Assembly: GCA_013287135.1 (NCBI GenBank) | Contig: JABDEK010000001.1 | Location: 16,736-80,735 of the forward strand | Source: Acidobacteriota bacterium | GTDB taxonomy: Bacteria > Acidobacteriota > Terriglobia > Acidiferrales > UBA7541 | Direction: 5' to 3' | Length of the DNA stretch: 64,000 nucleotides | In this document: piece by piece, positions 32,118 through 40,046 of the stretch | Layout: the number at the start of each line of letters is the position of its first letter | How positions within the stretch are numbered: position 1 is the stretch's first letter | The notes under the pieces: generated by a model | What the model was told of the DNA's origin: nothing | The model's input: the letters and a program-made list of their open reading frames with translations, nothing else | The model's database searches: none | Translations under genes and position numbers: made by a program

Positions 32118-34781
32118 TTACTCATGGCGGAGGGCGACCATGGGATCGACTTGCATGGCGCGGCGTGCAGGGATGAATCCTGCGAGGGTGGTTACGGCGA
32201 CGAGTGTGAATGCGACGGCGGCGAGGGTGATGGGGTCGTTCGCGGAGATGCCGAAAAGCATGTGTCCGATCAGGTGAGAGGCGATGAGTGCGCAGGGGAT
32301 TCCGATGAGGAGACCTGCGGATGTGAGGAGCAAAGTTTCGCGCAAGATCATGCGAAGAATCGCGCTACGAGAAGCACCGAGAGCGACGCGGATGCCGATC
32401 TCGTTGGTGCGGCAGGTAACGGAATAGGAGATCACGCCGAAGATTCCGGTGGCGGCGAGGATCAGTGCCATGACGGCGAAAAGTCCGAGCAAAAAAGTAC
32501 GAAAGCGCTGCTGCGAGACGGAAGCGTCGAGGAGGTCGGGCAACTTTCCGACATCGGTGACGGGCAAGTCTTTGTCAATTTTCTGTACTTCCTGGCGGAT
32601 GGCGGCGGCTACCACGGATGTGCTCAAGGTGCTTTTCACCACTAAATTCGCGCCCCAAAAAGGCGCCTGGGCGAAAGGTACGTACATCATGGGGCCGGGA
32701 GCGTCACCGAGCGAAGTGTCGCGCACATCGCCAACGATGCCGATGATTTCGCGCGAGACGTCACCGTTGGGAGGAAAGCCAAAGTTTAGGTGCTTGCCGA
32801 TGGGATCTTGATTTGGAAAATAACGCTGCGCCAGTGCTTTGCTGATCAGGGTGACGGCCGGCGCGGAGGTGATGTCTTGTTGGTCGAAGAGCCGCCCGGA
32901 TAACAAGGGAATTTGCATTACACGAAAATATTCGGGACTGACGGAGACGTAGTTCGCGAGGCGCGAATCGGATTGGGACGCGGGAGGAACGCCGACGATC
33001 TCGAAGCCGAGGTTGATGTAGCCGTCGGTGATCGGAACGGGGATGGCGATGGCGGAGTCTTGCAATCCGGGCTGTGTTTGGAGGTGGGCGAGCAATTGGT
33101 CAGAGAAAGCGGTCCACTGTTGCGGCTTGGAATATTGAAATTGAGGAAGCGAGATCTCGGCTTTCACGATGTGCTGAGGCTCAAAACCGGGGCTGACAGA
33201 CGTGAGCTTGGAAAAGCTGCGCAGGAGCAAACCGGCGGCCACGAGTAAAACCATCGCGAGCGCAATTTCTGCGGCAGCGAGACAGCTTCGCGCACGGCGG
33301 CGATTGCCGCCCTCGCCGGAACGTCCGCTGCCTTCGCGAAGGCTTGATTGAATGTCGGACTTGGATGCGAAAAGCGCGGGCACCAAACCAAAAGCTACGC
33401 TGGCGATGGCGGAAAGCACGAGCGCGAAAATTAGAACGAAATTGTCCACGCGGATCGCGTTCACTCGCGGCAGGTTGTCGGGCAGGAGCGAACTGAGAGC
33501 TCGAACACCCCAGTAGGCCAGAGCGATTCCAATTACTCCGCCAAGAAGACCGAGCACGACGGTTTCACTGAGCAATTGGCGGATGATTCGAATACGTCCG
33601 GCGCCAAGCGCGGTGCGGACGGCGATTTCTTTCGAGCGAGAAGTGGCGCGCGTAAGAAGCAGGTTGGCGATATTGGCGCAAGCGATTAGTAGCACTAGGC
33701 CGACCGCGCCTAGAAGAACCAGCAGCGCGGTTCTGACATCTCCCACAATCTCTTTCTGCATCGGCACGAGACGGACGGTCCAACCTTTATTCTCCGCCGG
33801 AAATTCGCTCGCCAGCCTTTCGCTGATCGCGTCCATTTCGGCCTGAGCCTGCGCTATGGAAACACCGGGCTTCAGCCTCCCAAAGACTGCTAGCCAATGC
33901 CCTCCACGTCGAGCCATCCAGCTTCCAAACAGGGGGTCTTGAACGAGCGGGATCCAGACCTCCGGCTTACTGTTGATAAAAGGAGAGCGAAAGCTCGCAG
34001 GCATGATTCCAATGACGGTGAACGGACGCTTGTCGAGGTTAATCGAGCTTCCAAGGATCTTTGGATCCGCTCCCAAGGTCCCGCGCCACAGATTCTCGCT
34101 CACGATTACGACGGGAGGAGCGCCGCGCTTGCCGTCCTCAGGAAAAAAAACGCGTCCCTGGAGTGGCTTCACATCGAGAAGCGCAAAGTGCTCCGGCGTC
34201 ACGACACAGGTGTCCACCTCGGAAGGCTCGCCACGTCCCGTGAGTGTGAGTTGGTGAAAATCAATTGTCGCGAGCTCACTAAAAACATGATTCTGCGCTC
34301 GCCACTCTTCAAAATTCGGATACGAAGTGCCTGTTTCTGGAATTCCTTCCTGGGTGTTCGCCTGAAATGCCGAGACCAATTGATTGGGATTCGCGTAAGG
34401 CAGCGGCTTTAGGAGCACGGCGTAAACGACGCTGAAGATAGCAGTGTTGGCGCCGATGCCGAGAGCGAGAGTGAGCACGGCCACAGCGGTGAAGCCGGGA
34501 CTCTTTTGCAGCATACGCAAGGCGTAGCGCGCGTCCTGAAGAAAAGTTTCGATAAGGGGCAGACCGCGGAGTTCGTGGTTGGTTTCTTTCAGTTGCGTGA
34601 CGCCGCCGAGTTTGATGCGAGCAGCGCGTCTGGCTTGTTCCGGCGGCATGCCTCGGCGAATATTTTCGTCGGTGAGCATATCGAGATGCGCTTCAAGCTC
34701 GCTCGCGAATTCTCGATCCACATGGCCCGGCGAAAGCCATGCACACATTCGAGAGGCAAGCGTAGTTATCCAGGCAAACAT
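32118..34781 (-). CDS. ABC transporter permease, MacB/FtsX type (acidobacterial orphan permease)
   Basis: An 887-aa permease. Residues about 20-80 form the N-terminal helical extension (HVDREFASELEAHLDMLTDENIRRGMPPEQARRAARIKLGG) found in the duplicated orphan permeases of Acidobacteria; then a MacB_PCD/FtsX unit (KSPGFTAVAVLTLALGIGANTAIFSVV) with a first set of transmembrane helices at about 345-450 (ALLVLLGAVGLVLLIACANIANLLLTRA) and a second FtsX unit ending FIPARRAMQVDPMVALRHE. There is no ATPase gene nearby. The ATG overlaps the stop of the DoxX-like gene (TAATG), placing it in the padR operon. Substrate unknown. Confidence 0.93.
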   Translation of the reverse strand: MFAWITTLASRMCAWLSPGHVDREFASELEAHLDMLTDENIRRGMPPEQARRAARIKLGGVTQLKETNHELRGLPLIETFLQDARYALRMLQKSPGFTAVAVLTLALGIGANTAIFSVVYAVLLKPLPYANPNQLVSAFQANTQEGIPETGTSYPNFEEWRAQNHVFSELATIDFHQLTLTGRGEPSEVDTCVVTPEHFALLDVKPLQGRVFFPEDGKRGAPPVVIVSENLWRGTLGADPKILGSSINLDKRPFTVIGIMPASFRSPFINSKPEVWIPLVQDPLFGSWMARRGGHWLAVFGRLKPGVSIAQAQAEMDAISERLASEFPAENKGWTVRLVPMQKEIVGDVRTALLVLLGAVGLVLLIACANIANLLLTRATSRSKEIAVRTALGAGRIRIIRQLLSETVVLGLLGGVIGIALAYWGVRALSSLLPDNLPRVNAIRVDNFVLIFALVLSAIASVAFGLVPALFASKSDIQSSLREGSGRSGEGGNRRRARSCLAAAEIALAMVLLVAAGLLLRSFSKLTSVSPGFEPQHIVKAEISLPQFQYSKPQQWTAFSDQLLAHLQTQPGLQDSAIAIPVPITDGYINLGFEIVGVPPASQSDSRLANYVSVSPEYFRVMQIPLLSGRLFDQQDITSAPAVTLISKALAQRYFPNQDPIGKHLNFGFPPNGDVSREIIGIVGDVRDTSLGDAPGPMMYVPFAQAPFWGANLVVKSTLSTSVVAAAIRQEVQKIDKDLPVTDVGKLPDLLDASVSQQRFRTFLLGLFAVMALILAATGIFGVISYSVTCRTNEIGIRVALGASRSAILRMILRETLLLTSAGLLIGIPCALIASHLIGHMLFGISANDPITLAAVAFTLVAVTTLAGFIPARRAMQVDPMVALRHE

Positions 34782-35644
34782 TAGGATTGCTCCACTTGCG
34801 AGGTTACGGCGGCGGCGTTGAGTCCTTGCTGATTTTGTACCTGATCTTCGACCTGATTTCGGTGGCTTGCCATTGCGTCGGCGAATATCAGGCTGGCGCC
34901 CACAAAAGCTAGATTGATCGCGTTGCCGCCCCAGGCAGCATGGCCCTTGGGATCGGCAAAGATGAACGGCGGCAAGGAGAACACATTAAAGGCCAAAAAC
35001 ATCAGCGCAAGCAGCCGCGCAGCCAGGACGTCCTGAATGCGCGACAGGATAGCGAGGCCGGCGAGGACAAAACAAATTCCGGTGAGGATAACCCAGAATT
35101 CTCGTCCTAAAGGCATCCACTTGGGGACATAACCAAGGTTATCCCCAGCGGCATCCAAATGGTTCATACCAAAGTTGATTGAACAGAGTCCAAATATCCA
35201 GCGAGTGATAAGAATCGTTCGCGGCCATGAATAACTGCGCGTCGCCAGTGACGCGTAGATGAGCGCTCCACCGGCGCAGGCGATGAGTTCTATACCAAAT
35301 CCAGCCGACACCCCGATAAAGACGGGAATTCTAAAACCAAGATAGTGAGGCGCCGTATAGAATCGAGGCAACCAGAAGATGGCAAATACGAAATAAATGA
35401 TGGCCAGCGCGGCCCCGCCGGCGCGAGCGCTGTGACGCCACAGAATCGCCGCGCCCCCTGCAATCATCCAGACGGCGGTGATATACGCCAGAATCTCACG
35501 GCCAGGAATGTGGTCCCCGAAAGCCTGGATCGGTTGATGGGCGGGGTCAAAGTCGCCCCAGATGAAGTCCAGGACGCCGACACTGGCTGACGACAGGCCA
35601 TATACATAAATGCCGAACTTCGATAAGGCGCCGCGATTTAACAT
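34781..35644 (-). CDS. DoxX-like multi-pass membrane protein
   Basis: A 287-aa membrane protein with about eight helices, starting at the ATG 35642-35644 (MLNRGALSKFGIYVYGL). Features include LSSASVGVLDFIWGDFDPAHQPIQAFGDHIPGREILAYI and FGMNHLDAAGDNLGYVPKWMPLGREFWVILTG, the latter close to the DoxX/DoxD-like arrangement. Lies between padR (60 bp) and the permease (TAATG overlap), so it is likely co-regulated. Exact role unknown; the DoxX label is a resemblance only. Confidence 0.7.
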   Translation of the reverse strand: MLNRGALSKFGIYVYGLSSASVGVLDFIWGDFDPAHQPIQAFGDHIPGREILAYITAVWMIAGGAAILWRHSARAGGAALAIIYFVFAIFWLPRFYTAPHYLGFRIPVFIGVSAGFGIELIACAGGALIYASLATRSYSWPRTILITRWIFGLCSINFGMNHLDAAGDNLGYVPKWMPLGREFWVILTGICFVLAGLAILSRIQDVLAARLLALMFLAFNVFSLPPFIFADPKGHAAWGGNAINLAFVGASLIFADAMASHRNQVEDQVQNQQGLNAAAVTSQVEQS

Positions 35645-35704
35645 AGGCGAACGTTTTTCCCTAGCCGGGGCACGTAACAATAGTGAGGCGGCGCGTTCAC
35701 AAAA

Positions 35705-36049
35705 TTATCCGCGGTCCGCGAGGCGTAGGACGCGGCCAATGACTGTGGAGATCCGTTCCCAGTTTTCGGCTTCGGCGTTGAGCTGCTTACGGCCGGCTTT
35801 GGTGATGGAATAAAATTTGGCTTTTCTATTGTTGTCGGAGGTGCCCCAGGCGCCGGAGATCCAACGCCTTTGCATCAAGCGCACCAGAGAGGCGTAAATT
35901 GTGCCCTGGTTGATTTGCAAAGCTTCTTCGCTGATTTGTTCGATGCGGCGGGCGATGCCGTAGCCATGCACGGGGCCCATAACGTCGAGAGTTTTCAGGA
36001 CCATGAGATCGAGAGTGCCTTGCAGAATATCGGACTTGTCAGCAGACAT
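35705..36049 (-). CDS. PadR family transcriptional regulator
   Basis: A 114-aa winged-helix repressor: DILQGTLDLMVLKTLDVMGPVHGYGIARRIEQ is the PadR signature, followed by INQGTIYASLVRLMQRRWISGAW and KFYSITKAGRKQLNAE. PadR proteins of this type are commonly paired with the orphan permease in Acidobacteria and repress their own operon, here padR, DoxX-like gene and permease. The start is the ATG at 36047-36049 with AGGAGG 5 bp upstream. The operator/promoter just upstream is listed separately. Confidence 0.95.
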   Translation of the reverse strand: MSADKSDILQGTLDLMVLKTLDVMGPVHGYGIARRIEQISEEALQINQGTIYASLVRLMQRRWISGAWGTSDNNRKAKFYSITKAGRKQLNAEAENWERISTVIGRVLRLADRG

Positions 36050-36075
36050 AGGGCCTCCTGTGGTGTGCGCACAGG

Positions 36076-36104
36076 AGTATCGCAAAAGACATGTAGGATG
36101 TCAA
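36076..36104 (-). promoter_or_regulatory. padR operon promoter with overlapping inverted repeat
   Basis: Minus-strand TTGACA (36099-36104), a 17-bp spacer and GATACT (36076-36081). An inverted repeat GACAT-N5-ATGTC (36088-36102) lies over the -35 and spacer, as expected for an autoregulatory PadR operator. The predicted leader is about 20 nt, long enough for the AGGAGG site. Confidence 0.75.
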
Positions 36105-36159
36105 CAGGAGGTAGCGGCTAAGAGCCGATCCGCAGTGCAGGACCGTAGATTGTTCCGGG

Positions 36160-36194
36160 GAAAAAACAGGGCGGCCCCGCAGGACCGCCCTGTT
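36160..36194 (-). terminator. Intrinsic terminator after the zinc-finger microgene
   Basis: Perfect 10-bp GC-rich stem AACAGGGCGG / CCGCCCTGTT with a 10-nt loop; on the minus strand it is followed by TTTTTT. It lies 34 bp after the stop of the 32-codon gene, and separates it from padR. Confidence 0.85.
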
Positions 36195-36228
36195 ATGAAT
36201 GGAATGAATCGCGATCGGTGAAATAAAC

Positions 36229-36327
36229 CTATCTGGATTTTCCCTGGCAATTTCTCTCGTGTTCTCTAGCTTCGCTTGACGAGCCAAAGCTTCGTCCGCA
36301 CTTGCTGCAAGTAGTTTGGTCTGCCAT
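36229..36327 (-). CDS. Zinc-finger microprotein (32 aa)
   Basis: A complete short gene missed by length cut-offs. The ATG at 36325-36327 has AAGGAGC at about 9 bp upstream, and the reading frame ends at a TAG (36229-36231). The product has CSKCG near residue 7, then a helix-like SSSEAREHERNC, i.e. CxxC followed by H and C spaced as in a C2H2/C2HC finger. A strong terminator follows 34 bp later, so it is a self-contained transcription unit. DNA, RNA or protein binding is possible; function unknown. Confidence 0.8.
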   Translation of the reverse strand: MADQTTCSKCGRSFGSSSEAREHERNCQGKSR

Positions 36328-36567
36328 TTGGTCGCTCCTTTTGCGGGAATGCGCGCTGCAGCGCTGATCCCAGAGTCGGCTGAGCAATAAAAACTGTTCG
36401 GCGTCCTGACGACGTCTGATGATCGCGCCGAATCGGTGAAATTCTGCCCCAGAGAGGGCGCTGCGGCTATACGGGGAATGCCGTAAATCTTTAACGGAAT
36501 TATTTGTACGATATCTGTCCGTACGGAACCCGCATACCTCGAGGTGCCGCCGAATTTGCGCGAAACA

Positions 36568-36596
36568 TTGGTAAAAGAGAGCGAGTACGTTAAACT
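36568..36596 (+). promoter_or_regulatory. tRNA-Glu promoter
   Basis: TTGGTA (36568-36573), 17-bp spacer and TAAACT (36591-36596), ending 21 bp before the mature 5' end of the tRNA. Confidence 0.6.
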
Positions 36597-36617
36597 CAGA
36601 ACAGCGAAATACTCCCC

Positions 36618-36692
36618 GGCGCTATGGTGCAACGGTTAGCACGCGGCCCTTTCAAGGCTGAAATACGGGTTCGATTCCCGTTAGCGCTACCA
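36618..36692 (+). tRNA. tRNA-Glu (anticodon UUC)
   Basis: 75-nt cloverleaf including an encoded CCA. Acceptor stem GGCGCTA pairs with TAGCGCT (G-U at the first pair), anticodon loop CTTTCAA gives anticodon TTC, and the T arm is ACGGG-TTCGATT-CCCGT. The region directly downstream (36.7-38.65 kb) differs from the surrounding core genes, and tRNA genes are frequent integration points; I found no second copy of the tRNA 3' end downstream. Confidence 0.97.
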
Positions 36693-36783
36693 ATCCTCAA
36701 AAAAGCCAATAAAAACGGGGGTAATCTGCAACTGTTGCCCGCACTTGTTGCCCAATGCAAAAAAGACCGGGGAGGAAATCGCG

Positions 36784-37474
36784 ATGGCTCGGTATTATAT
36801 TATTCACAATGGACACGTGCACCATGGCGACGGCAATCCGACTCTACCAACGTCTTGATTCCACGCAAGGCTACCCTTGTTCTCGTGAAGTATTCCCGCA
36901 ACGGCTCACCGATTGCCGACACGCACGCGAGGCGTTCTACCTGCGCTACCGCCCGAAAGGCGGGCGACGGCTTTGCTTACCGGCAGGAGGGGACGTGCTC
37001 CAAGCGGACAATCAGCGCAAGGTGCTTGAAGCACGCGTGGCGACGGGCAGCCCGATTCCAGCGACGGCGGCGACGACCGCAGTAGCGGCGGGCGATTGCA
37101 GAGTTTGTGAAGAGTTGGGGTATTCATCCTGACGTAATCGTCCCGGTGCCGCCTTCTAAGTTGCAACGCAGTTTTCAGCCTGTCGTTGAGCTTGCGAGGG
37201 AAATGGCACAGTCTATGAAAATCCCTATGAATACAGCGTCACTGAAAAAAACGAAGACGACACAGCAAATGAAGGACGTGGGCGACTTTTCGGCTCGTGT
37301 CGCAACCCTGGAGTCGGTGTTCGCAAGTGACAGAGGGCTCGAACGCAAGGCAGTGGTGCTGTTTGACGATCTCTTTCAAACGGGTGCAACGATGAACGTC
37401 GCGCTCGAACGTTAAAAAATCAGGGGTTGGTGCAGTCAGTTTATGCCCTTGCGCTTACTCGTACGAGGAATTGA
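36784..37474 (+). pseudogene. ComF-like phosphoribosyltransferase gene, multiple frameshifts
   Basis: A good start exists (ATG 36784, GGAGG about 8 bp upstream; MARYYIIHNGHVHHGDGNPT), but the sensible protein then moves between frames: TNVLIPRKATLVLVKYSRNG in a second, REAFYLRYRPKGG in a third, and RAIAEFVKSWGIHPDVIVPV onward back in the second. This last part carries IVPVPPSK and the PRPP-binding loop VVLFDDLFQTGATM. At 37413 a TAA interrupts, but one base shift gives KNQGLVQSVYALALTRTRN ending at 37474, 2 bp before the next start. At least four shifts in 690 bp mark it as decayed, or as badly sequenced. The intact form would be a PRTase coupled to the SLOG gene. Confidence 0.65.
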
Positions 37475-37476
37475 CC

Positions 37477-38028
37477 ATGCACTCTGTTTTTGTGGCTGGA
37501 TCGCGGGCGTTGCCGAAGTTAAACACACCAGTCAAAGAGCGACTCGATAATATCGTCAAGCAGAATTTCACGGTGCTTGTCGGCGATGCGAACGGCGCGG
37601 ATAAAGCGGTGCAACGATACCTCGCCGAACGCAGGTATGAGCACGTGGTTGTCTATTGCATGGACGCGTGTCGCAACAATATCGGAAACTGGCCTACGCA
37701 CCCGCATACAGCCAAGCCAGGCCTTCGGCGTGATCGGCAATATTACGGTATAAAAGACCTGGCCATGGCGAAGGACGCGGGCTGCGGTTTTATGATTTGG
37801 GACGGTAGAAGTAAGGGGACGCTGACGAATATCATAAACCTCGTTAATGCAGAGAAGAAGGTGCTCCTCTACAGTGCCCCTAAAAGACATTTTTTCACCC
37901 TACGCACAGTTGATGACCTTGCTCGGGCGCTCAATGCAAGTGGAATTAAGGATGTGGCTGCGTTGCTGGCGTCCTGGGGAACGAAAGAACCGGAATCGGG
38001 CTCTCTACATTTTGCATATCATTCGTGA
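37477..38028 (+). CDS. SLOG-like Rossmann-fold nucleotide-binding protein
   Basis: A 183-aa protein with the SLOG/YspA-type pattern: an N-terminal strand and SVFVAGSRALPKL, then the nucleotide-binding turn VLVGDANGADKAVQRYL at about residues 34-50, followed by GCGFMIWDGRSKGTLTNIIN, where the second ligand-binding turn is expected. The start ATG at 37477 has GAGG about 9 bp upstream and lies 2 bp after the frame-corrected PRTase end, so the two genes formed an operon. SLOG proteins bind nucleotides or their derivatives and are common in predicted conflict systems. Intact, unlike its partner. Confidence 0.75.
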   Translation: MHSVFVAGSRALPKLNTPVKERLDNIVKQNFTVLVGDANGADKAVQRYLAERRYEHVVVYCMDACRNNIGNWPTHPHTAKPGLRRDRQYYGIKDLAMAKDAGCGFMIWDGRSKGTLTNIINLVNAEKKVLLYSAPKRHFFTLRTVDDLARALNASGIKDVAALLASWGTKEPESGSLHFAYHS

Positions 38029-38237
38029 GCTATACGGGGCAGCCTGTGGTGGGCAACCTTCTTATGCTTATCGATGGCAGATGCGGCATTAACGAGTCGG
38101 CGAAACGGGCTCAATGTCTCGGGCCGTCAACCTAAGCTCGAGTGACGAAAGCCTATTTGAGTGATTAAAGAAACTTGCTCTGTTTGCACCTCCTTGAACA
38201 AGAGATTTGGTTGTCGCTCGCCAGTAAGATCGTGTAA

Positions 38238-38702
38238 ATGGCTTCGTCCTATTTGCCAACCACAGAAGAACGCCTAGAAGCGGTTGAGCGGATTGAACAG
38301 GTGGCGCAGGAACTGCGCACGGTTATCAAGAATACGAAGCCGATCGATTATGCGAAGGCTTATGGTCTTGCGAAGGAGAAAGCTTGGAGCATTCGGAACA
38401 CATGGAACAACTTCGACCGTTTCGGCCTTCGGCAGTTCGAAACCAAGTCCAATCCCGTGGCAGGCACGTTCAGACGCGAAAAAATTGAGCTAGCGAGAGC
38501 TTGGTTCCACTGGTGCCCAACTGTGACCCAAGACTTGACTACGAGTGACAATTGGCAATCTATGAAGTTAACGACGGCTGAAGAAGTTTTTCAAAGGCGG
38601 TGGAGTATATCTAACAGGCACGGTATGCCCTCCGACCATAGCCGCAGGAAAAATCATTTCCAGGCGTTGCGTTCGCGCAGGGCGGTGATGTGCGCGACGT
38701 GA
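38238..38702 (+). CDS. Hypothetical protein in the tRNA-adjacent patch
   Basis: A 154-aa frame starting MASSYLPTTEERLEAVERIE. Residues 1-70 are helical and charged and look like real protein; the last 20 or so residues overlap the antisense end of the DinB gene and are probably out of context, so the gene may be truncated at the patch border (about 38.65 kb). There is no recognised domain and only a weak ribosome site. It could equally be non-coding. Confidence 0.38.
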   Translation: MASSYLPTTEERLEAVERIEQVAQELRTVIKNTKPIDYAKAYGLAKEKAWSIRNTWNNFDRFGLRQFETKSNPVAGTFRREKIELARAWFHWCPTVTQDLTTSDNWQSMKLTTAEEVFQRRWSISNRHGMPSDHSRRKNHFQALRSRRAVMCAT

Positions 38703-39187
38703 TGTTTTCCATGCCAGGCGTAGAGGGCTAGAGTGTCGTCAAGCGACATCGGCTTAGCCCAATCGGGGTGGCCGTACTTCCGGGAGAACTCGGCGGGAGT
38801 CAGCGACTTCAGCAGCAGGACCCAGCGCTTGTGCAAATTTTCGAGAATCGCGAGAGAAGGCTCAATGGGGGTCCTGCTATCAGGCAGCTCAGCCCAGCGG
38901 GCTTCGTCGTAGGGCTTGATGGTGGGCAGGTCTTCGGTTAGCGCGAGTTTCATGCGCACGTAGGCGTTCATGTGGCTGTCTGGAACGTGATGCACGAGCT
39001 GGCGCACGGTCCATCCGTCTGGACGATAAGGCGTATCGAGCTGCTCAGGCTTGAGATATCTTACGGCGTCGGCCAGGCGCACGGGGGCTTGTTCGATGTC
39101 ATGGATAGCTTCGCGGCGCTGCTCGTCGGTCAGCGCTGCTTCGGGACGACGAAATTTTCCGATGGGGTAACGCAGGTCAGACTCCAT
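38654..39187 (-). CDS. DinB-superfamily metal-dependent hydrolase, YfiT/BstA-like
   Basis: A 177-aa four-helix protein closely following the YfiT/BstA pattern: DLRYPIGKFRRPE at the start, LDTPYRPDGWTVRQLVHHVPDSHMNAYVRMKLALTED in the middle and LALYAWHGKHHVAHI at the end. The three histidines (in VHHVPDSH and HGKHH) are the metal ligands of the family. Characterised relatives are bacillithiol or other low-molecular-weight-thiol transferases; which thiol is used here is unknown. I prefer the second ATG (39187, MESDLRYP), because GGAGG lies 7 bp before it and too close to the first at 39193. Confidence 0.92.
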   Translation of the reverse strand: MESDLRYPIGKFRRPEAALTDEQRREAIHDIEQAPVRLADAVRYLKPEQLDTPYRPDGWTVRQLVHHVPDSHMNAYVRMKLALTEDLPTIKPYDEARWAELPDSRTPIEPSLAILENLHKRWVLLLKSLTPAEFSRKYGHPDWAKPMSLDDTLALYAWHGKHHVAHITALRERNAWK

Positions 39188-39335
39188 TTTCATCCCTCCA
39201 AGATTGTGGTCAGGATTCTCGTCACGCTATTTCGGCTTTATTCCGATATCGGATGACGCTGGCGAAAACTAGATTCGAGAAAATGGAAAGCGGAAGACTG
39301 GAATGAGGATCAAACATGAGCCGCCTCGGAGGAAA

Positions 39336-39554
39336 CTATCCCTGGCTGTCCTGAAACTCCTCGTGCCAAGCCATCTGTATGGCTTCGAGTTTACCTTCGT
39401 TGGATAGCTTGGGGTCGCCGGTGAAACCCGGCAGCTCGGTAACCCATTTGTGCAAGTCGGTGAAGCGGATGGTGAGAGGATCGACGCCGGGATGTTTTTC
39501 GGCAAGTCGAAGGCCGATTTCTTCCGGATTGTCCCAATCGAATGTTTGCGGCAC
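39336..39554 (-). CDS. iscX: Fe-S assembly protein IscX
   Basis: A 72-aa acidic protein matching IscX (YfhJ): WDNPEEIGLRLAEKHPGVDPLTIRFTDLHKWVTEL, then SNEGKLEAIQMAWHEE. IscX binds IscS and iron and tunes the ISC machinery, possibly as a regulator or iron donor. It is the last gene of the isc operon, 57 bp after fdx. Sequence and operon position agree well. Confidence 0.95.
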   Translation of the reverse strand: MPQTFDWDNPEEIGLRLAEKHPGVDPLTIRFTDLHKWVTELPGFTGDPKLSNEGKLEAIQMAWHEEFQDSQG

Positions 39555-39611
39555 GGTTTCTCCTGAGAACTTGGATGCCGATTTTGTAATGGCGCTACAA
39601 AAGCTAAAGCT

Positions 39612-40022
39612 CTAGTGCTCGGCTTCCTTGGCGTAATTTTTGTTCCACTCCGGAATTTCCACGACGATATCTTTTGTGCCGTCTGGAACGCACTGGCAGC
39701 CCAGGCGCGATTTCGGCGTTACGCCCGGGGCTTCGTCGAGCTGATCAAGTTCGGCGTCGGTGGCTTCATTACACGTTTCCAAGCCCTCGTGAACGATCAC
39801 GTGGCAGGTGGAGCAGGCGCACACGCCGCCGCAGGCGTGGTCCAGTCCTTTGTGGTAGCCCTGCGAAATATCGAGAATGCTGCCGGGCAGGCCGTCGTGG
39901 CCGTAGGGAATTTTCTCGGGATCAACTTCGACCGGTTGGCCGTCTTTGACGAAGGTGATCTTATATTTCCTCGTCGCTGGCGTGTATTTTGTTTCTTCGA
40001 TGTAAGGATTCTTGCCGCCCAT
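39612..40022 (-). CDS. fdx: ISC-type [2Fe-2S] ferredoxin
   Basis: A 136-aa adrenodoxin-class ferredoxin that supplies electrons for cluster assembly. Cluster ligands are in HACGGVCACSTCHV (three Cys in the C-x5-C-x2-C arrangement) and the fourth Cys in SRLGCQC; the acidic loop DAELDQLDEAPG is typical for ISC ferredoxins. The N-terminal stretch of about 15 residues is longer than in E. coli Fdx. 24 bp after hscA. Confidence 0.95.
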   Translation of the reverse strand: MGGKNPYIEETKYTPATRKYKITFVKDGQPVEVDPEKIPYGHDGLPGSILDISQGYHKGLDHACGGVCACSTCHVIVHEGLETCNEATDAELDQLDEAPGVTPKSRLGCQCVPDGTKDIVVEIPEWNKNYAKEAEH

Positions 40023-40046
40023 TCTTAAACGCTCCTTGCGCTACGG

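Noticed and set aside
36039..36632. Long minus-strand frame across padR promoter, zinc-finger gene and tRNA
   Set aside because: It runs through the tRNA antisense and the terminator; only the 32-codon internal gene in a different frame has a ribosome site and motif.
38600..38660. Search for a second copy of the tRNA-Glu 3' end (attR) at the far border of the patch
   Set aside because: No match to the tRNA 3' end sequence was seen in this region, so site-specific integration is not shown.
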